From positions 19,723-83,722 of the forward strand of contig NZ_LNQB01000059.1 in NCBI RefSeq assembly GCF_001651875.1: 64,000 bases of DNA. The letters run 5' to 3'. Positions 8,238-16,250 of the stretch are shown here, piece after piece; the first letter of the stretch is position 1; each line of letters begins with the position of its first letter. A program made the translations under genes and the position numbers. The notes under the pieces are model-generated. The model saw only the letters and a list, made by a program, of their open reading frames with translations. It searched no databases and was not told the DNA's origin. The DNA is from Sinorhizobium saheli (lineage in GTDB: Bacteria; Pseudomonadota; Alphaproteobacteria; Rhizobiales; Rhizobiaceae).

Positions 8238-9023
8238 ATGATCAGCGTATCCGACATCTCCGTCCGCCTTTCCGGCAGGCAGGTCCTCCATGGCCTCTCC
8301 TTCGATGCGATCCCCGGCGCCCTGACCGCGATTGTCGGTCCGAACGGGTCCGGCAAGACGACGACGTTGAAGGCAGTCTCCGGCGAAATTTCACCTTCGG
8401 CCGGCAGGGTCACGATCAACGGCCGCGATCTTGCGAGCCTGAAGCCCTGGGAACTGGCCTTGAAGCGCGGCGTCCTGCCGCAATCGACGGTCATCTCCTT
8501 TCCGTTCACGGTCCGTGAAATCGTGCGCCTCGGACTTTCGGCGGGCGTCGACGCCACCAGCCATGACCGCATCGCCGGCCAGGCGCTCGAGGCCGTCGAC
8601 CTCGCCGGCTTCTCCGGGCGCTTCTATCACGAGCTGTCGGGCGGCGAGCAGCAGCGGGTCCAGCTTGCGCGCGTGCTCTGCCAGATCGCGGCACCCGTCG
8701 TCGACGGCGAGCCGCGTTATCTTCTGCTCGATGAACCCGTCTCCAGCCTCGACATCCGCCACCAGCTCACCATCATGGGGCTGGCGCGCCAGTTCTGCGC
8801 CGGCGGCGGCGGCGTCATCGCGGTGATGCACGATCTCAACCTGACGGCGATGTTCGCCGATGAGATCGTCATGATGAAAGCCGGCCGCATCCGCGCCCGC
8901 GGAGCGCCGAAGGACGTCCTGACCGATGCGACGATGGAAGCCGTCTTCGGCTGCCGCATGCGCGTGAACGTCGCTCCGGCAGGCGGCGTTCCCTTCGTGC
9001 TGCCGCAGTCGGCCGCGATGTGA
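8238..9023 (+). CDS. hmuV: Hemin ABC transporter ATP-binding protein HmuV
   Basis: This 261-residue ATPase has Walker A (GPNGSGKTTT), the ABC signature (LSGGEQQRVQLARVL), Walker B (YLLLDEPVSSLD) and the switch histidine (VMHDLN). It powers haem import through HmuU. ATG at 8238 lies 8 bases after the hmuU stop. It is the last gene of the haem operon; no strong terminator was seen after it. Confidence 0.95.
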   Translation: MISVSDISVRLSGRQVLHGLSFDAIPGALTAIVGPNGSGKTTTLKAVSGEISPSAGRVTINGRDLASLKPWELALKRGVLPQSTVISFPFTVREIVRLGLSAGVDATSHDRIAGQALEAVDLAGFSGRFYHELSGGEQQRVQLARVLCQIAAPVVDGEPRYLLLDEPVSSLDIRHQLTIMGLARQFCAGGGGVIAVMHDLNLTAMFADEIVMMKAGRIRARGAPKDVLTDATMEAVFGCRMRVNVAPAGGVPFVLPQSAAM

Positions 9024-9063
9024 TCGCGGGACCTCGGCACCCGGCGCAAGTACAAGGCCTGCC

Positions 9064-9088
9064 GAAACAAATCGTTCCCTCACGCGTT
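9064..9088 (+). promoter_or_regulatory. Possible EcfG (RpoE2) promoter, one mismatch
   Basis: GAAAC at 9064-9068 is followed after 16 bases by CGTT at 9085-9088. The EcfG consensus is GGAAC-N16/17-CGTT, so this has one mismatch in the -35 part. It lies about 120 bases upstream of a YqjD-like gene, a class often controlled by general stress sigma factors. It is a weak call. Confidence 0.35.
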
Positions 9089-9205
9089 GTCCGCTAGCCG
9101 GCCGCGCGCGCGCCGGCGCGGTGGAGGAGTCCGTCTCCTCGACCCGAGCATCGATCATGCGCCGGGCCCATCGCCGGCCGGCGCCACAGCGTAGGGAGCA
9201 AACCC

Positions 9206-9568
9206 ATGGCCACAGGTCTCTTCTCAAGTTCGAGCACCAGGAAGCGCAACGGAAGCGCGAGCGATCCCTCGATCGAGGATCAGCTTCAGGAAATCCGGGA
9301 AGACATCGGCAAGCTCGTGTCCTTGATCGCCGACCGCGGCGTCACCGCCTCCCATGACGCGAAGGCCAAAGCGCGGGGTGCCCGCGATCAGGCCGAAGCC
9401 GACCTGCAGGAGCTCCTGGCAAGCGGCGAGCGGATGCTTTCCGACCTGCGCAGCCGCTATGCCGACACGGAAAGGGAAATCCGCAGGGCGGTACGCGAAC
9501 ATCCGATCGCAACCGTCAGCACAGCCGCCGTGATCGGGCTTGTCGTGGCGGCGCTCCTGCGCCGATGA
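9206..9568 (+). CDS. DUF883/YqjD-ElaB-like membrane-anchored protein
   Basis: This 120-residue protein has a long, charged, probably coiled-coil region (about residues 20-90) and ends in a short hydrophobic anchor followed by arginines (AVIGLVVAALLRR), like the YqjD/ElaB/YgaM family. In enterobacteria these anchor to the inner membrane and associate with ribosomes in stationary phase. GGGAG lies 7 bases upstream of the ATG. It sits between the haem operon and the stress locus, and a possible EcfG promoter precedes it. Confidence 0.8.
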   Translation: MATGLFSSSSTRKRNGSASDPSIEDQLQEIREDIGKLVSLIADRGVTASHDAKAKARGARDQAEADLQELLASGERMLSDLRSRYADTEREIRRAVREHPIATVSTAAVIGLVVAALLRR

Positions 9569-9701
9569 GTGGCTGGTGATGATCTCGGGGAGCCTTTGGC
9601 GAGAACAAAGGAGAGCGCGCATCGCCTGCCTGCGGCCTCGCGCCCCCATGCCTTTCCATCAATCCAATCATCGTGATCTCGTGTGACCGGGAGACATTCA
9701 T

Positions 9702-10139
9702 ATGCGAACGCTCGGGACTGCCCTGTCCGGCCTGATGGCGATCGACGTCACCGCGGCGGCATCGCGTTACAAACGCAACGCGGTCCTGTGGATCGTCATC
9801 GCCTTGCTTCTCGCCACCGCCTATGTGTTCACGCTCGTGGCGATCGCGCTTCTGCTCGCCGACCGCTATTCGCCCCTCGCCGCCGCGACGATCATGGCGG
9901 CCGTATTGTTCGTGACGGCCCTGATCCTCATCGGCGTCATGGCAGCCCTCTCGGCCCGCGACCGCAGGCGCGCGGAGGATCGCCGCCGCCGCGCGGCGCT
10001 GCAGACGAATCTGGCGCTTGTCGCCGCCGGCAGCCTGCTGCGCACGCAGCCTCTGATCGCCCTCGGCGCGGCCGTTGCCATCAGCGCCCTGCTCGGCCTC
10101 GGCAGGGGTCGGCGAAAGAGCGAAGAGCGAAGACGCTGA
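9702..10139 (+). CDS. YqjE/holin-superfamily-like membrane protein
   Basis: This 145-residue protein has two adjacent hydrophobic helices (about residues 30-85), then a strongly basic segment (DRRRAEDRRRRAA) and a third hydrophobic stretch before a basic tail. The pattern resembles the YqjE/phage-holin-superfamily membrane proteins that often accompany YqjD. It follows the DUF883 gene by 133 bases and probably works with it in envelope stress. Its exact function is unknown. Confidence 0.7.
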   Translation: MRTLGTALSGLMAIDVTAAASRYKRNAVLWIVIALLLATAYVFTLVAIALLLADRYSPLAAATIMAAVLFVTALILIGVMAALSARDRRRAEDRRRRAALQTNLALVAAGSLLRTQPLIALGAAVAISALLGLGRGRRKSEERRR

Positions 10140-10165
10140 GCTCCGAGCGGAGCGCGCGTTTGCCC

Positions 10166-11668
10166 CTATAGTGGCAGCCGTATCAGCGCGGTGACGCCGC
10201 CCGGCAGGTATTCGACCTTGACCGAGCTGCCGATAACCTTGTCGAGGCTGCGCTCGATCAGGATCGAGCCGAAGCCGCGTCGGCATGGCTCGCGAACGGG
10301 CGGGCCGCCCACTTCGGTCCAGGTCAGATGAAGCACGGATTCCCGATCGTCGACGCTGCGCGCCGTCAGCACGATCTTGCCCCTCGGCACCGAAAGCGCG
10401 CCGTATTTCACGGCATTGGTCGCCAGCTCGTGGAGCACCAGCCCGAGCCCCACGGCCTGATCCGGCCCCAAGAGTATCTCGTCCTTGTGAAGCTCGACCT
10501 GCTGGTCATAGTCGCTGACATAGGGCGCCAACTGCTTGGAAATCAGCTCCGACAGGCGGATCGTGCCCCATTCGTAATCGGACAGAAGCACATGCGCCTC
10601 GGAGATCGCCTGCAGCCGGCCGGCGAAGGCGGTCATGAACTCCGCGGGATCGCTCGTCTGCCGCAGCGTCTGGCGGGCGAGCGACTGCAGCATTGCGAGC
10701 GTATTCTTGACCCGGTGGTTCAGCTCCTTCAGGAGCAGCCGGGTCCGCTGTACCGAGGCCTGCTGATCCGAGACGTCGACCGTCATGCCGAGGAAGGTCA
10801 CCGGCGCGCCCTTGCTGTCGCGATCGTGCACGCGGCCGCGGCCGAGCAGCCACCGGCCATTGGCGCCGATGCGAAACATGCCGTCATATTCTTCGTTGGC
10901 GGCCATCGCCTGCCGGAGCTTGGAAAAGGTCGGGAGGCGGTCATCCGGATGGATGGCCGAGAAGACGGCCTTCGCACCGATCGTCCGCTCCGGCGGAAGA
11001 CCGAACATGCGCATCATCGCGCCATTGCCGGCGACGGTCCCCGCGCCGATGTCCCAGAGCCAGCTCCCGACATTGGCGGCGTCGAGCGCCATGGCGAGCC
11101 GCTGCTCCTCGCGCGAGAGGGCGGCCTCCTTGAGGGCCCGCCGGCGCGACTCGTCCTTCAGCCTGAACAGCGAAGCGGCGATGCCGGCGAGCCGCTGCAG
11201 TTCGTCCTGCTGTCTTGCCGAGACCTCTGAGCGAGGCGCGACATCGAGGACCGACACCGTACCGACCGCCTGCCCATCGAGCATGATCGGAGCGCCGGCA
11301 TAGAACCGCAGGAAGGGCGCCTGCGCGACCCTCCGCCGATGGCGGAACGTCGGATGCCGCGACGCGTCGAGCACGACGAAGCCGCGCTCCTCGCCATCGG
11401 CGATCGTATGGCTGCAAAAGGAATCCGCCGCGCGAAGACGCGTTTCCGTCGTGCCGACGGTGGCCTTCAGCCATTGCCATTCGCGATCGACAAGGCTGAC
11501 GCGGGCGATCGGGGCATCGAAGAGGCTCGCCGCAAGGCGCGCCAGCGCGTCGAAATCGCCGTCCGGTATCGACATGTCCGGCACGGCGGCATGGAGCACG
11601 GTGAGCCGCTGCGGCGCGTCGAGCACCTCGGTCAGCGCGGGAAGCATCGCTTCTGTCCTGTCACGCAT
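10166..11668 (-). CDS. HWE-family sensor histidine kinase (GAF-PAS)
   Basis: This 500-residue soluble kinase has a GAF domain (about 25-150), a PAS/PAC region (about 180-300) and an HWE-type kinase core. The H-box reads ELNHRVKNTLAMLQSLA, the N-box HELATNAVKYGAL, and WTE (the WxE motif) occurs in LHLTWTEVGGPP. No membrane helix is seen. In Sinorhizobium the kinase encoded beside ecfG acts on PhyR in the general stress response, which fits this position. ATG at 11668 was preferred; GTG at 11692 or TTG at 11683 are alternatives. Confidence 0.9.
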   Translation of the reverse strand: MRDRTEAMLPALTEVLDAPQRLTVLHAAVPDMSIPDGDFDALARLAASLFDAPIARVSLVDREWQWLKATVGTTETRLRAADSFCSHTIADGEERGFVVLDASRHPTFRHRRRVAQAPFLRFYAGAPIMLDGQAVGTVSVLDVAPRSEVSARQQDELQRLAGIAASLFRLKDESRRRALKEAALSREEQRLAMALDAANVGSWLWDIGAGTVAGNGAMMRMFGLPPERTIGAKAVFSAIHPDDRLPTFSKLRQAMAANEEYDGMFRIGANGRWLLGRGRVHDRDSKGAPVTFLGMTVDVSDQQASVQRTRLLLKELNHRVKNTLAMLQSLARQTLRQTSDPAEFMTAFAGRLQAISEAHVLLSDYEWGTIRLSELISKQLAPYVSDYDQQVELHKDEILLGPDQAVGLGLVLHELATNAVKYGALSVPRGKIVLTARSVDDRESVLHLTWTEVGGPPVREPCRRGFGSILIERSLDKVIGSSVKVEYLPGGVTALIRLPL

Positions 11669-11738
11669 TCTGCCTGAATCCAAACCGGACACCCTCCACC
11701 CAAAAAACCGCCACGGCAGCCTGGCTCTATGGGATCAT

Positions 11739-11778
11739 TAGATCGGCACCGATTTAAGGACAAATATGCAGCAATTCA
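11739..11778 (+). repeat. Short palindromic intergenic motif, copy A
   Basis: CCGATTTAAGGA followed by ATGCAGCAATTCA forms a motif also found at 59743-59782 and, more degenerate, at 52771-52837. The CCGATTTAAGGA arm pairs imperfectly with an upstream arm at about 11735-11747. No gene starts in this orientation nearby: the kinase gene is divergent and ecfG ends on the opposite strand. Confidence 0.5.
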
Positions 11779-11869
11779 CAATATCGCCGCAACTTCGCTC
11801 ATCCGGATGCCACAGGTCAGCCGTCAACCAGGGTGGACTGCAACGGTTGCCCATGAAAACACCCGGATT

Positions 11870-12424
11870 TCAGGAAACGAAAGCGCGCGACGTGATGGGG
11901 GCGGACGTCTCGTCCGGACCGTAGTCGTTCTCGCCCCGCACCTGGAGAATTTCCTGCAGGCGCTGGCGCGCGCGATTGACGCGGCTCTTGATCGTGCCGA
12001 GCGCGCAGCCGCAGATCGTGGCCGCTTCTTCATAGGAGAAGCCCGACGCTCCGACGAGAATGATCGCCTCGCGCTGGTCCGGGGGCAGCTTGTCCAGCGC
12101 GCGACGGAAATCCTGGAGGTCGAGCGAGCCGTACTGCTCGGGGTGGTGGGCAAGCGTCTCGGTCAGGTGACCGTCACTGTCCTGCACCTCGCGGCCGCGC
12201 TTGCGCATCTGGCTGTAGAGCTCGTTGCGCAGGATCGTGAAGAGCCAGGCCTTCATGTTGGTGCCCATCTCGAAATGGTCCTGCTTGGCCCAGGCCTTCA
12301 TGATCGTGTCCTGCACGAGATCGTCGGCACGGTCGTGCCGCCCGATCAGCGACATCGCGAAGGCGCGCAGACTCGGCAGGGCGGCAAGCATCTCACGCTT
12401 GAAGTCGTTGTTTTCGGGTGACAT
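11870..12424 (-). CDS. rpoE2: General stress ECF sigma factor EcfG (RpoE2)
   Basis: This 184-residue protein is an EcfG-type (ECF15) sigma factor with region 2 (SLIGRHDRADDLVQDTIMKAW) and region 4 (LDKLPPDQREAIILV, then SYEEAATICGCALGTIKSR). It directs RNA polymerase to GGAAC-N16/17-CGTT promoters in the general stress response. The ATG at 12424 is 7 bases past the nepR stop, and AAGGAG overlaps that stop, so translation is coupled to nepR. Confidence 0.96.
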   Translation of the reverse strand: MSPENNDFKREMLAALPSLRAFAMSLIGRHDRADDLVQDTIMKAWAKQDHFEMGTNMKAWLFTILRNELYSQMRKRGREVQDSDGHLTETLAHHPEQYGSLDLQDFRRALDKLPPDQREAIILVGASGFSYEEAATICGCALGTIKSRVNRARQRLQEILQVRGENDYGPDETSAPITSRAFVS

Positions 12425-12431
12425 CCGGCGC

Positions 12432-12593
12432 CTACTCCTTGCCGCGCGCAACAGACCGTTCCGCGGCCTCCAGCTTCTCCAGCAGATCGAGAAAGCGAGC
12501 CGGTATCGCCTCCTCCTGTACCGATTGATAGAGGGCTTTCAACTTGACCGCAATCTGGACGTTCGGATCGTCACCCGACGGTCTTTTGCCCAT
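12432..12593 (-). CDS. nepR: Anti-sigma factor NepR
   Basis: This small protein (53 residues from ATG 12593) contains the NepR core VKLKALYQSVQEEAIPARFLDLLEKLEAAE. NepR holds EcfG inactive until phosphorylated PhyR captures it. ATG at 12593 has AGGA 7 bases upstream; ATG at 12623 would give 63 residues and is also possible. Starts further upstream would precede the EcfG-dependent transcript, because the -10 element lies at 12663-12666. It is cotranscribed with ecfG and divergent from phyR. Confidence 0.9.
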   Translation of the reverse strand: MGKRPSGDDPNVQIAVKLKALYQSVQEEAIPARFLDLLEKLEAAERSVARGKE

Positions 12594-12662
12594 GGCCCGT
12601 CCTGCCCCTGAAGTATGTCTCATTGTTGCAACTGTCGCTCTCGGAAAGTTCGCCTCCACCAT

Positions 12663-12688
12663 AACGCGTCGGAAAAATGAAATGTTCC
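12663..12688 (-). promoter_or_regulatory. EcfG promoter of nepR-ecfG
   Basis: On the minus strand GGAAC (12688-12684) is followed after exactly 17 bases by CGTT (12666-12663), a full match to the EcfG consensus. It reads toward nepR-ecfG and so gives autoregulation. Confidence 0.85.
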
Positions 12689-12693
12689 CGGGT

Positions 12694-12718
12694 GGAACCT
12701 TTTTTTCGGGAGAACGTT
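12694..12718 (+). promoter_or_regulatory. EcfG promoter of phyR
   Basis: GGAAC (12694-12698) is followed after 16 bases by CGTT (12715-12718), a full match to the EcfG consensus. It reads toward phyR, whose ATG is 44 bases beyond the -10. Only 5 bases separate this -35 element from the -35 of the opposing nepR promoter. Confidence 0.85.
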
Positions 12719-12761
12719 TCCGCGTCGAACTCAAATGATACTTGGATTGAGGGAGTCCAGC

Positions 12762-13556
12762 ATGACATTATCAACCCGGATTGCTCCATTCCTACCTTAT
12801 CTGCGCCGCTATTCGCGCGCCTTGACCGGCTCCCAGACCTCCGGCGACGCCTATGTCGCGGCCGTATTGGAAGCGCTGATCACCGACACGTCGATCTTTC
12901 CCGATGCGAGCAGCGACAGGGTCGCACTGTTCCGTCTTTTCACCTCCCTGTTCGGCTCGTCCTCCGTTCTCGCTCCGGAGCCCGTTTCTCCCTTCGCCTG
13001 GGAAAAGCGGACATCCGTGAATCTGGCTGCCGTCTCACCGCTCGCCCGGCAGGCCTTCCTGCTCGTGTCGGTCGAGGGCTTCAGCCCTCAGGAAGCTGCG
13101 GAGGTGCTCGACGTGGACAATTCCAAGCTCTCGGCACTCCTCGATCGCGCCTCGCAGGAGATCTCGCGCCAGGTCGCGACGGACATCCTGATCATCGAGG
13201 ACGAGCCGCTGATCGCGATCGACATCGAACAGATGGTCGAAAGCCTCGGCCACCGCGTGACCGGCATCGCCCGAACCAAGGACGAAGCCGTCGCGCTCTT
13301 CGAGTCGACCAAGCCGAACATGGTTCTCGCCGATATCCAGCTCGCCGACGGCAGCTCCGGCATCGATGCCGTCAACGAAATCCTGAAGACGAGCGCGGTT
13401 CCGGTGATTTTCATCACCGCCTTCCCCGAACGGCTGCTGACGGGCGAAAGGCCCGAGCCGACGTTCCTGGTCACCAAGCCCTTCAACCCGGAAATGGTGA
13501 AGGCGCTGATCAGCCAGGCGCTGTTCTTCAACGAATCGACGAAAGCCGCCGCGTAG
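12762..13556 (+). CDS. phyR: Anti-anti-sigma response regulator PhyR
   Basis: This 264-residue protein has an N-terminal sigma-factor-like domain (about residues 1-135) and a C-terminal receiver domain (about 140-255) with the acidic pair in ILIIEDEP, the phospho-acceptor Asp191 in LADIQLADG, and the conserved lysine in LVTKPFNP. When phosphorylated, the sigma-like domain binds NepR and frees EcfG. ATG at 12762 has GGGAG 7 bases upstream; ATG at 12735 lacks this. Confidence 0.96.
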   Translation: MTLSTRIAPFLPYLRRYSRALTGSQTSGDAYVAAVLEALITDTSIFPDASSDRVALFRLFTSLFGSSSVLAPEPVSPFAWEKRTSVNLAAVSPLARQAFLLVSVEGFSPQEAAEVLDVDNSKLSALLDRASQEISRQVATDILIIEDEPLIAIDIEQMVESLGHRVTGIARTKDEAVALFESTKPNMVLADIQLADGSSGIDAVNEILKTSAVPVIFITAFPERLLTGERPEPTFLVTKPFNPEMVKALISQALFFNESTKAAA

Positions 13557-13918
13557 AACGGCGTCGCTTGCGGAAAAAACGAACGGATGGAGCGGTGGGC
13601 GAACGACTTCCGCTCTATCCGGGCTGAGCTGGCCCCAGAATCCCGCGAACGATCTGCCCGATATTCCCAAAGACAACGCGCAACAAGCAGCCCATCCGGC
13701 TAACGCAAAACAGCCAGTGCCGAGGGAAAGGGCACTGGCTGAGCTTTGGCAACTCACTGAGGGGATGTGAGTTGGCAACCGGCGGTATGCCTCCGACGTC
13801 ACATTGGGGGCCATGTGCGTCACCGTCCGGTCATCGCCAATAATGCGCAGGGACGAAAAAGGTTCCGAAAAAGTTGGGAGGGATGAACGGTGATGATCGC
13901 GCCGGCATCCGTGCCGCT
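13557..13918. other. 362-bp gene-free gap after phyR, with two consecutive hairpins
   Basis: No credible protein gene is seen. A perfect 10-bp stem lies at 13712-13740 (AGCCAGTGCC/GGCACTGGCT, 9-base loop) and a second 8-bp stem at 13750-13774 (CAACTCAC/GTGAGTTG). Neither is followed by a clear U-tract. They could be terminators of phyR and of the convergent kinase gene, or part of a small RNA. Confidence 0.5.
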
Positions 13919-15502
13919 TTATTCGATCGATTCGAGCTCCGCGCGGTGCCGGTAAAGCGCGAGGAACCGCCGGTAATCCCGGTCGTAGATGCGGCTCGGC
14001 GCAGGATCGGGCAACCGCTCTTTCCCTCCCGACGCCATCGCCGCGCCGGCGCCCGCGAGATCGCGGTAGAGATTGCCGGCGACGGCCGCCGCCATCGCCG
14101 TGCCGAGCAGCACGGCATCGGGCGTCTCTGGCGCGACCACGCGGCAGCCCGTCGCGTCTGAGTAGAGCTCCATCAACAGGGGATTGCGCACATGGCCGCC
14201 GGTCACGTGCAGCGTATCGAGCTGGTAGCCTGCCTCCTTCATCATTTCGAGAATATGGCGGATACCGAGCGCGATCGCGACGCAGGTCCGCCAGTAGAGA
14301 CGGCAAAGGGCGTCGAAGGAGGCGTCGAGCGCCAGCCCGCTGACGACCCCGAGCGCATGCGGATCGGCAAGCGGCGAACGGTTGCCGTGAAAATCCGGCA
14401 GCACATGCAGGCGATCGGCGAAGCCGGCGCCGTGAAGGGCGCGCAATTCCTGCACGCGCTCGATGATCTTCGCGTGGGTTTCGGCCGACGGCACCAGCCC
14501 GCCGCCGTGCACGCGCACGATGTGATCGAGCAACGCTCCGGTCGCCGATTGGCCGCCCTCGATCAGCCAAAGGCCGGGCAGAACCGCCTCGAAATAAGGA
14601 CCCCACATGCCGAAGCCGGGTTTCATGTCCCTGGAGAAGGCGACGATGCAGCTAGACGTCCCGCCGATCAGCGCGAGCTGGCGTTCGAGCTGTTGCGGAT
14701 CGTTGGCAAACCCGCCGAGCACGCCGAGCGCCCCCGCATAGGCATCGATCAGGCCCGGCGCCACCCGGCATTCGGTGTCGAGCCCCAGTTCCTCCGCCGC
14801 CCGCGCGGTCAGGCTCCCGACGGCGTGTTCCACCGGCAGCGTCTCCTCGGGCAGTCCGCCGCGCTCAAGAAGGTCCCCGAGCCCGATCCGTTCCAGATAG
14901 TCCCGCTGCCAGCCGCGCTCCTTATGGGCGAGGTAATTCCATTTCGCCGTCAGCGTGCAGCGCGATCGGGCCGCGTCGCCCGTGGCCCGCCAGGACATAT
15001 AGTCCGCGAGATCGAAGAAGTAGCCCGCCTTCCCCCACCGGTCCGGAAGATTCCGCTTCAGCCACATCAGCTTCGGCATCTCCATCTCCGGCGACATCAC
15101 CCGCCCGGAATGATCGAGAACCGGATGCCCGGTCGCCGTGCAGAAGTCGGCCTCCGCGAGCGCCCGGTGGTCGAGCCAGACGATCGTGTCCCAGCGGGCC
15201 TCGCCCTGGCGATTGACCGAGAGCGGCGCGCCGTCACGGTCGCGCACCACAAGCGAACAGGTGGCGTCGAAGCCGATCGCCGCGATGCTTGCCGCCGCCA
15301 CGCCGGCCTTCTCGCGGGCCGCCCTCACCGCTTCGCAGGCGGCTGCCCAGATGTCCTCGGAATCGTGCTCGGCGTGGTTTTCCTCCGGCCGGTTCATCGC
15401 GATCGGCCGGTCGGCACGCGCGAGAAGCGTGCCCCGCCGATCGAAGATGCCGGCGCGGGCGCTGCCGGTTCCGATATCGACCGCCACGACATGTTCGCGC
15501 AT
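13919..15502 (-). CDS. FGGY-family carbohydrate (pentulose/ribitol-type) kinase
   Basis: This 527-residue kinase has the FGGY layout: an N-terminal ATPase-fold domain (VVAVDIGTGSARAGIFD, GFDATCSLVV) and a C-terminal domain with LIGGTSSCIVAFS, HGNRSPLADP and LHVTGGHVRNPLL. It probably phosphorylates a ketopentose or pentitol. It is the last gene of the leftward polyol block, so ribitol or a ketose made by MtlK/SmoS is a plausible substrate, but specificity cannot be read from sequence. ATG at 15502 has GGGGA about 9 bases upstream. Confidence 0.88.
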   Translation of the reverse strand: MREHVVAVDIGTGSARAGIFDRRGTLLARADRPIAMNRPEENHAEHDSEDIWAAACEAVRAAREKAGVAAASIAAIGFDATCSLVVRDRDGAPLSVNRQGEARWDTIVWLDHRALAEADFCTATGHPVLDHSGRVMSPEMEMPKLMWLKRNLPDRWGKAGYFFDLADYMSWRATGDAARSRCTLTAKWNYLAHKERGWQRDYLERIGLGDLLERGGLPEETLPVEHAVGSLTARAAEELGLDTECRVAPGLIDAYAGALGVLGGFANDPQQLERQLALIGGTSSCIVAFSRDMKPGFGMWGPYFEAVLPGLWLIEGGQSATGALLDHIVRVHGGGLVPSAETHAKIIERVQELRALHGAGFADRLHVLPDFHGNRSPLADPHALGVVSGLALDASFDALCRLYWRTCVAIALGIRHILEMMKEAGYQLDTLHVTGGHVRNPLLMELYSDATGCRVVAPETPDAVLLGTAMAAAVAGNLYRDLAGAGAAMASGGKERLPDPAPSRIYDRDYRRFLALYRHRAELESIE

Positions 15503-15577
15503 CAATGATGTCCCCGCCCCGCGATGATGGATTTGTGGATTCGGACGGACGACGCGCACTGCGCCGCCCTGCTCTCG

Positions 15578-16246
15578 CTATTGCCGGACAAACTGTATCA
15601 ATTCGCCCATGTCGTCAAACAGCACGTCGGGATCGAGGCTGGCGAGCGCGTGCCGGTGGCGGTCGTTGCGTGCGTGGCTGGCGCCGGCGAAGGCAAAGAC
15701 GCGCATGCCGGCGGCCTTTGCCGCCTCGATGCCGGCCGGGCTGTCCTCGACGACGATGCAGTCTGCCGGCCGGTAACCCATTGCGGCACTCGCATGCAGG
15801 AAGAGATCGGGTGCTGGCTTGCCGCGTGCCACCATGCTGGCGCTGAAGATGCGCGGCTCGAAAAGATCGATCAGTCCCGTCACCGTCAGCGACAGGCGGA
15901 TGCGTTCCGGTTGGCTCGAGGAGGCGACGCAGCAGGCGGCGTCGAGCCGCTCGACGGCTTCCCTTACCCCCGCGACCGGTTTCAGTTCCTCGCGGAACCG
16001 CGCATAGAGCCGGGTCCGCATGGCCTCGAGGAAAGCGTCGTCCGTCGCAAGGCCGTGCTCGTCGTGCAGGATCGCGGACATGCTCTTCAGGCTGCGGCCG
16101 AGGAAGCGTTCGCTCGCCTCCTCCGTCGTCATCGACACGCCGGCCGCCTCAAGCGACTCGACCAGCACGCCGAGCGAGATCGGTTCGCTGTCCACCAGCA
16201 CGCCATCGCAGTCGAAAATGACCAATCTGGAGGCGTGCTCCGCCAT
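15578..16246 (-). CDS. HAD-superfamily hydrolase (phosphatase/phosphoglucomutase-like)
   Basis: This 222-residue protein shows HAD subfamily IA motifs: DCDGVLVDSE (motif I), VASSSQPERI (motif II), GKPAPDLFL (motif III) and CIVVEDSPAGIEAA (motif IV). The cap fits small sugar-phosphate phosphatases or beta-phosphoglucomutase relatives. It lies 4 bases downstream of mtlK and is probably in the smo/mtlK operon, suggesting a sugar- or polyol-phosphate substrate (inference). Confidence 0.9.
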   Translation of the reverse strand: MAEHASRLVIFDCDGVLVDSEPISLGVLVESLEAAGVSMTTEEASERFLGRSLKSMSAILHDEHGLATDDAFLEAMRTRLYARFREELKPVAGVREAVERLDAACCVASSSQPERIRLSLTVTGLIDLFEPRIFSASMVARGKPAPDLFLHASAAMGYRPADCIVVEDSPAGIEAAKAAGMRVFAFAGASHARNDRHRHALASLDPDVLFDDMGELIQFVRQ

Positions 16247-16250
16247 CGCA

